64,000 bases of DNA from Dichetophora obliterata. Taxonomy: Eukaryota > Arthropoda > Insecta > Diptera > Sciomyzidae. Where the stretch lies: assembly GCA_963920525.1 (NCBI GenBank), contig OY986440.1, positions 14,491,764 through 14,555,763 on the forward strand, written 5' to 3'. The translations under genes were made by a program, and so were the position numbers. Shown piece after piece: positions 61,601 through 64,000 of this stretch; the first letter of the stretch is position 1; each line of letters starts with the position of its first letter. The notes under the pieces were generated by a model. It was given only the letters and a program-made list of their open reading frames with translations. It made no database searches and had not been told where the DNA came from.

Positions 61601-61972
61601 AAACGTTGATGATGTTATAAACGTTTGGTTCTCCTGGTTACCAGAGGTTGAGGATGAAGATGAAGCTCCCCATATTTACTGCTACTTGTGTGATCTTATT
61701 CAAGCAAACCATCCCGTCATTCTAGGCGCCAACAACTCTAACCTACCGCGTATCGTTTCTATAATAGCTCAATCATTTGTTGCTAAAGTTGTTGTTTCCT
61801 CAAGTGAAGAGGGTACCCGCATGCTGGGCATTGTCAAACAAGTGGAATCGAATCCTGAGGTCTTCGAATTGTGTGCCAGCAACTTAACACCAGAACAGCA
61901 GCATGCATTGCAGGAAGCCTATCGGGAGCTGGCAAATAGACCAGTTGTACAACCAGCCGTCTTAGTCTAAAA
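58640..61972 (+). pseudogene. Karybeta3: Intronless, frameshifted copy of importin-5 / karyopherin beta-3
   Basis: Starting at 58724 (MAAEQVKFQQLLNSLLTTDN), the HEAT-repeat importin is recognisable to the end (SNLTPEQQHALQEAYRELAN, stop at 61968-61970), about 1,080 codons. That is close to the roughly 1,100 aa of functional importin-5, a nuclear import receptor for ribosomal proteins and histones. It has no introns. Disruptions are: a frame change near 58955; stops at 58977-58979 and 59103-59105 (Trp to TGA); a deletion and frame change near 59450-59470; stops at 59815-59817 and 60694-60696; a frame change near 61100; and an 18-bp duplication with frame change near 61340. The 80 nt before the ATG look like transcribed leader. 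No poly-A tail remains. I infer a decayed retrocopy. Confidence 0.9.
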
Positions 61973-62734
61973 TCTTGTATGTCTTTAGGCGCAAAGGGAC
62001 ATTAAATGATAAATACATTCAAGTGTATGTATCATATATATAGCACAACACCACACAAAGATGGTATGTGACATCATCTGCAAACGTTAAAAATTACTAG
62101 AAATTATAAAATTACTTCAAATATTATACATATATGCTACTAGCAGTCGCTTTATTGTTCTCTTCTTTACGCATATGTAATGTTTTAACAGCGATTATAT
62201 TACAAAGAAAAGTATATGCTTTGTGACTAAACAGAAAAGAAAATGAAATGTCCTTTAAGTTATTAGCACAAAGTTTTGCCATTAAGTCACAACTAAAAAA
62301 GTTATAAGCACCTTAATTAAAAAATAAGTTTTTTTCTTAAAAAAATCAACTTTCAAGGCAATTTTTTCGAAAAAAACCAAATTGTTTATCATTTTTTATG
62401 ACGTTATTTTTTTACACAGAAACAAGTAAATCCGCCACACATTGTTTTTTTCTCAAAGCAGCTATTTTTCATAAAAACTCGATATTCCCGATCTTACCAC
62501 TAATTCCTCTCTCTTGTGTTTTAAATGCAAACACTGCGACATTGTTAATTATGAAAACAATAACAATTAAAACAGTTAGATTTAACGGAATTTTTTTTAA
62601 AAAAGTTTATTTTCCATTATTAAAGCCCGTATGATACTTCATTGCTTTGTCCAATTTTTAATCATTGACAATGAAACTAGAGCAGTGGAAATAGTTCTAA
62701 TCCTAAGATTCAAGAAGTGTGAGTGTATCGGGTA
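61973..62734. other. Downstream flank of the importin copy
   Basis: May include the retrocopied 3' UTR. It is AT-rich with no clear poly-A tail or target duplication, and no gene is seen. Confidence 0.4.
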
Positions 62735-62945
62735 GGCATTTCTTAGCACTTTCGCATTGGTTTCAGAAATGAAAATGTAAGAAGAAACTTGGAGTAAATA
62801 TTTTTTTCAAAACGTTCTTTATGGGTGAGCAAAATTAAACAGAAACATAGTTAAAAAATTAGAGCATAACGGTAAAACAAAATTAAATCAAACCAAAACT
62901 TTAAAAACGAGCTCACATTGAAAGTCGGGCAGATAAGGAATTCAA
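62735..62945. repeat. Dispersed ~240-bp repeat, copy 2
   Basis: Same family and orientation as 4375-4620 (GGCATTTCTTAGCACTTTCG through GCTCACATTGAAAGTCGGGC), with about 10% divergence by eye. Confidence 0.78.
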
Positions 62946-63119
62946 TGCAAAAACTAAGAATTTACTATTTTGTTGCCAATCCTTTTTCTTAAATGACTGC
63001 CTGCAAAACCTTCAGGTAATTTTGGGAACATAGACGCGGCGGAAGAAAGACGGGACCAATTAGCATGGTACCAATGATTCCTGCCCACACATTTACGCTA
63101 AACCTCCTAAAATGCCACC

Positions 63120-64000
63120 ATCTTCTTATATATAAAAAGAAGTGTACATTTTGATGTCGCCACTAACTGAAAAAACGGGTAGACCGATTTAAAGCAAAAT
63201 TTTAGGGTACGTTACGTATTGCTTGTAGATGGTTTGTGTGAAGTTTGCACGAAATCTGCATAGTGGTTTCAGAGTAATGGCATTTTAAAAATTTTCCCAT
63301 ATCTATATTCTATATATATATTACATATATAAAATGGAATGTGTGTTTATTTGTTTGTTTGTACCTTATAGGAGACCAAACCTCTGGACCGATCTTCCTG
63401 AAATTTTCACAGCATTTAACTGGGACTCTGGCATGATTAATAGGGTACTTTTTTCGACCACGCCCACTTTTACGCCCACTTTTTTTAAAATGATGTTATG
63501 GCTCCCATATAGTTTTTAACATATTTACTTCAAATTGTATACACATTATACTCCAGGCGAGGTGGAAATAAACATTTCATACGCCACGCCCCCTTTCACG
63601 GCCCTTTTCACGCCAAATTTAAGTTTTAAACTTTTTGTTCTCTGTACAAATTTGTTCCTTCCAACGGATTATTTTTTATTTGGTAGTATATTGCTCTTAA
63701 TACTGTTAACGTCGCCATATTACTATGAACCACGCCCACTTCACCGCCCCCTTTTTTAAATTCAGATACTTACTTATACCACTAACAATGTTTGCTATAC
63801 AAAATACTTTTTTGTAATATGTATTTACCTAAAGTTTTATATACTTTTTATCAACAGGTAAGGTAGCCATAGATTTTTTTATTACCAAATCTCCCTTTTT
63901 CGCCCCATTTTACTTTAATTATAATTAATCTGCTTTCAAAATGGTATATATATTTATATAAAAATGAATGTCTGTCAGTCTGTTTGTTTGTTTGTGCTTT
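63120..64000. repeat. Dispersed repeat with TATATAAAA-TGT(TTG)n starts
   Basis: TATATATAAAATGGAATGTG followed by TTTGTTTGTTTG at about 63324, and TATATAAAAATGAATGTCTG followed by TTTGTTTGTTTG at about 63954, begin similar blocks. These contain ACCGATCTTCCTGAAATTTT and several CACGCCCAC segments. A related TTTGTTTGTTTGCTTGACC block lies in the last FoxK intron (7486). Such blocks are common non-coding repeats in flies, possibly Helitron-related. The block runs off the right edge. Confidence 0.6.

Overview
This window is nuclear DNA from a higher dipteran fly. The base composition is AT-rich. Two intron-containing genes with clear insect counterparts are embedded in dense, nested transposable elements. 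The repeat load (I/LOA-like and Jockey/CR1-like LINEs, tRNA-derived SINEs, a mariner relic, foldback and P-superfamily DNA elements) suits a schizophoran fly such as a tephritid or muscid. I cannot fix the species.

Layout. 1-1370: 5'-truncated LINE running off the left edge. 1595-4250: large inverted-repeat element carrying a SINE with an exact 14-bp target duplication. 5290-8291: complete FoxK gene (+ strand, 7 coding exons, FHA plus fork-head domains). 8.3-12.1 kb: intergenic, with a hairpin, a TA microsatellite and a foldback unit. 12.1-17.3 kb: degenerate LINE with ORF1, endonuclease, RT and RNase H, inserted into a satellite-like field that continues to 18.9 kb. 20.8-48.3 kb: the Hcf gene (- strand) from the middle of its kelch propeller to the stop codon, in 11 exons whose phases all join. 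Its first exons lie beyond 48.3 kb and I did not find them. 58.7-62.0 kb: an intronless, frameshifted copy of importin-5/karyopherin beta-3.

The Hcf introns hold most of the mobile DNA. The 13.8-kb intron between 33,895 and 47,862 contains a 7.27-kb element (34556-41821) with terminal inverted repeats of about 1.8-1.9 kb, a perfect 7-bp target duplication and a THAP-domain exon just inside its left arm, which is the architecture of a Galileo-type P-superfamily transposon. Next to it is a 3.1-kb DNA transposon (42309-45443) with 330-bp inverted repeats and a 0.55-kb-plus transposase-like gene interrupted by a stop codon. That transposon itself appears to sit inside another short inverted-repeat element. 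Smaller MITE-like elements lie at 20657, 23004, 47605, 55590 and 57443. A LINE and a Drosophila-FB-like foldback occupy a terminal-repeat element at 52084-55419.

Function. FoxK is a transcription factor. Hcf is a chromatin and transcription co-regulator that bridges factors to histone-modifying complexes, and it keeps a recognisable taspase cleavage site. They are convergent neighbours about 12.6 kb apart. Everything else is repeat-derived, pseudogenic or unassigned. No bacterial-type operons, CRISPR arrays or rRNA genes are present, and I found no credible functional tRNA gene.
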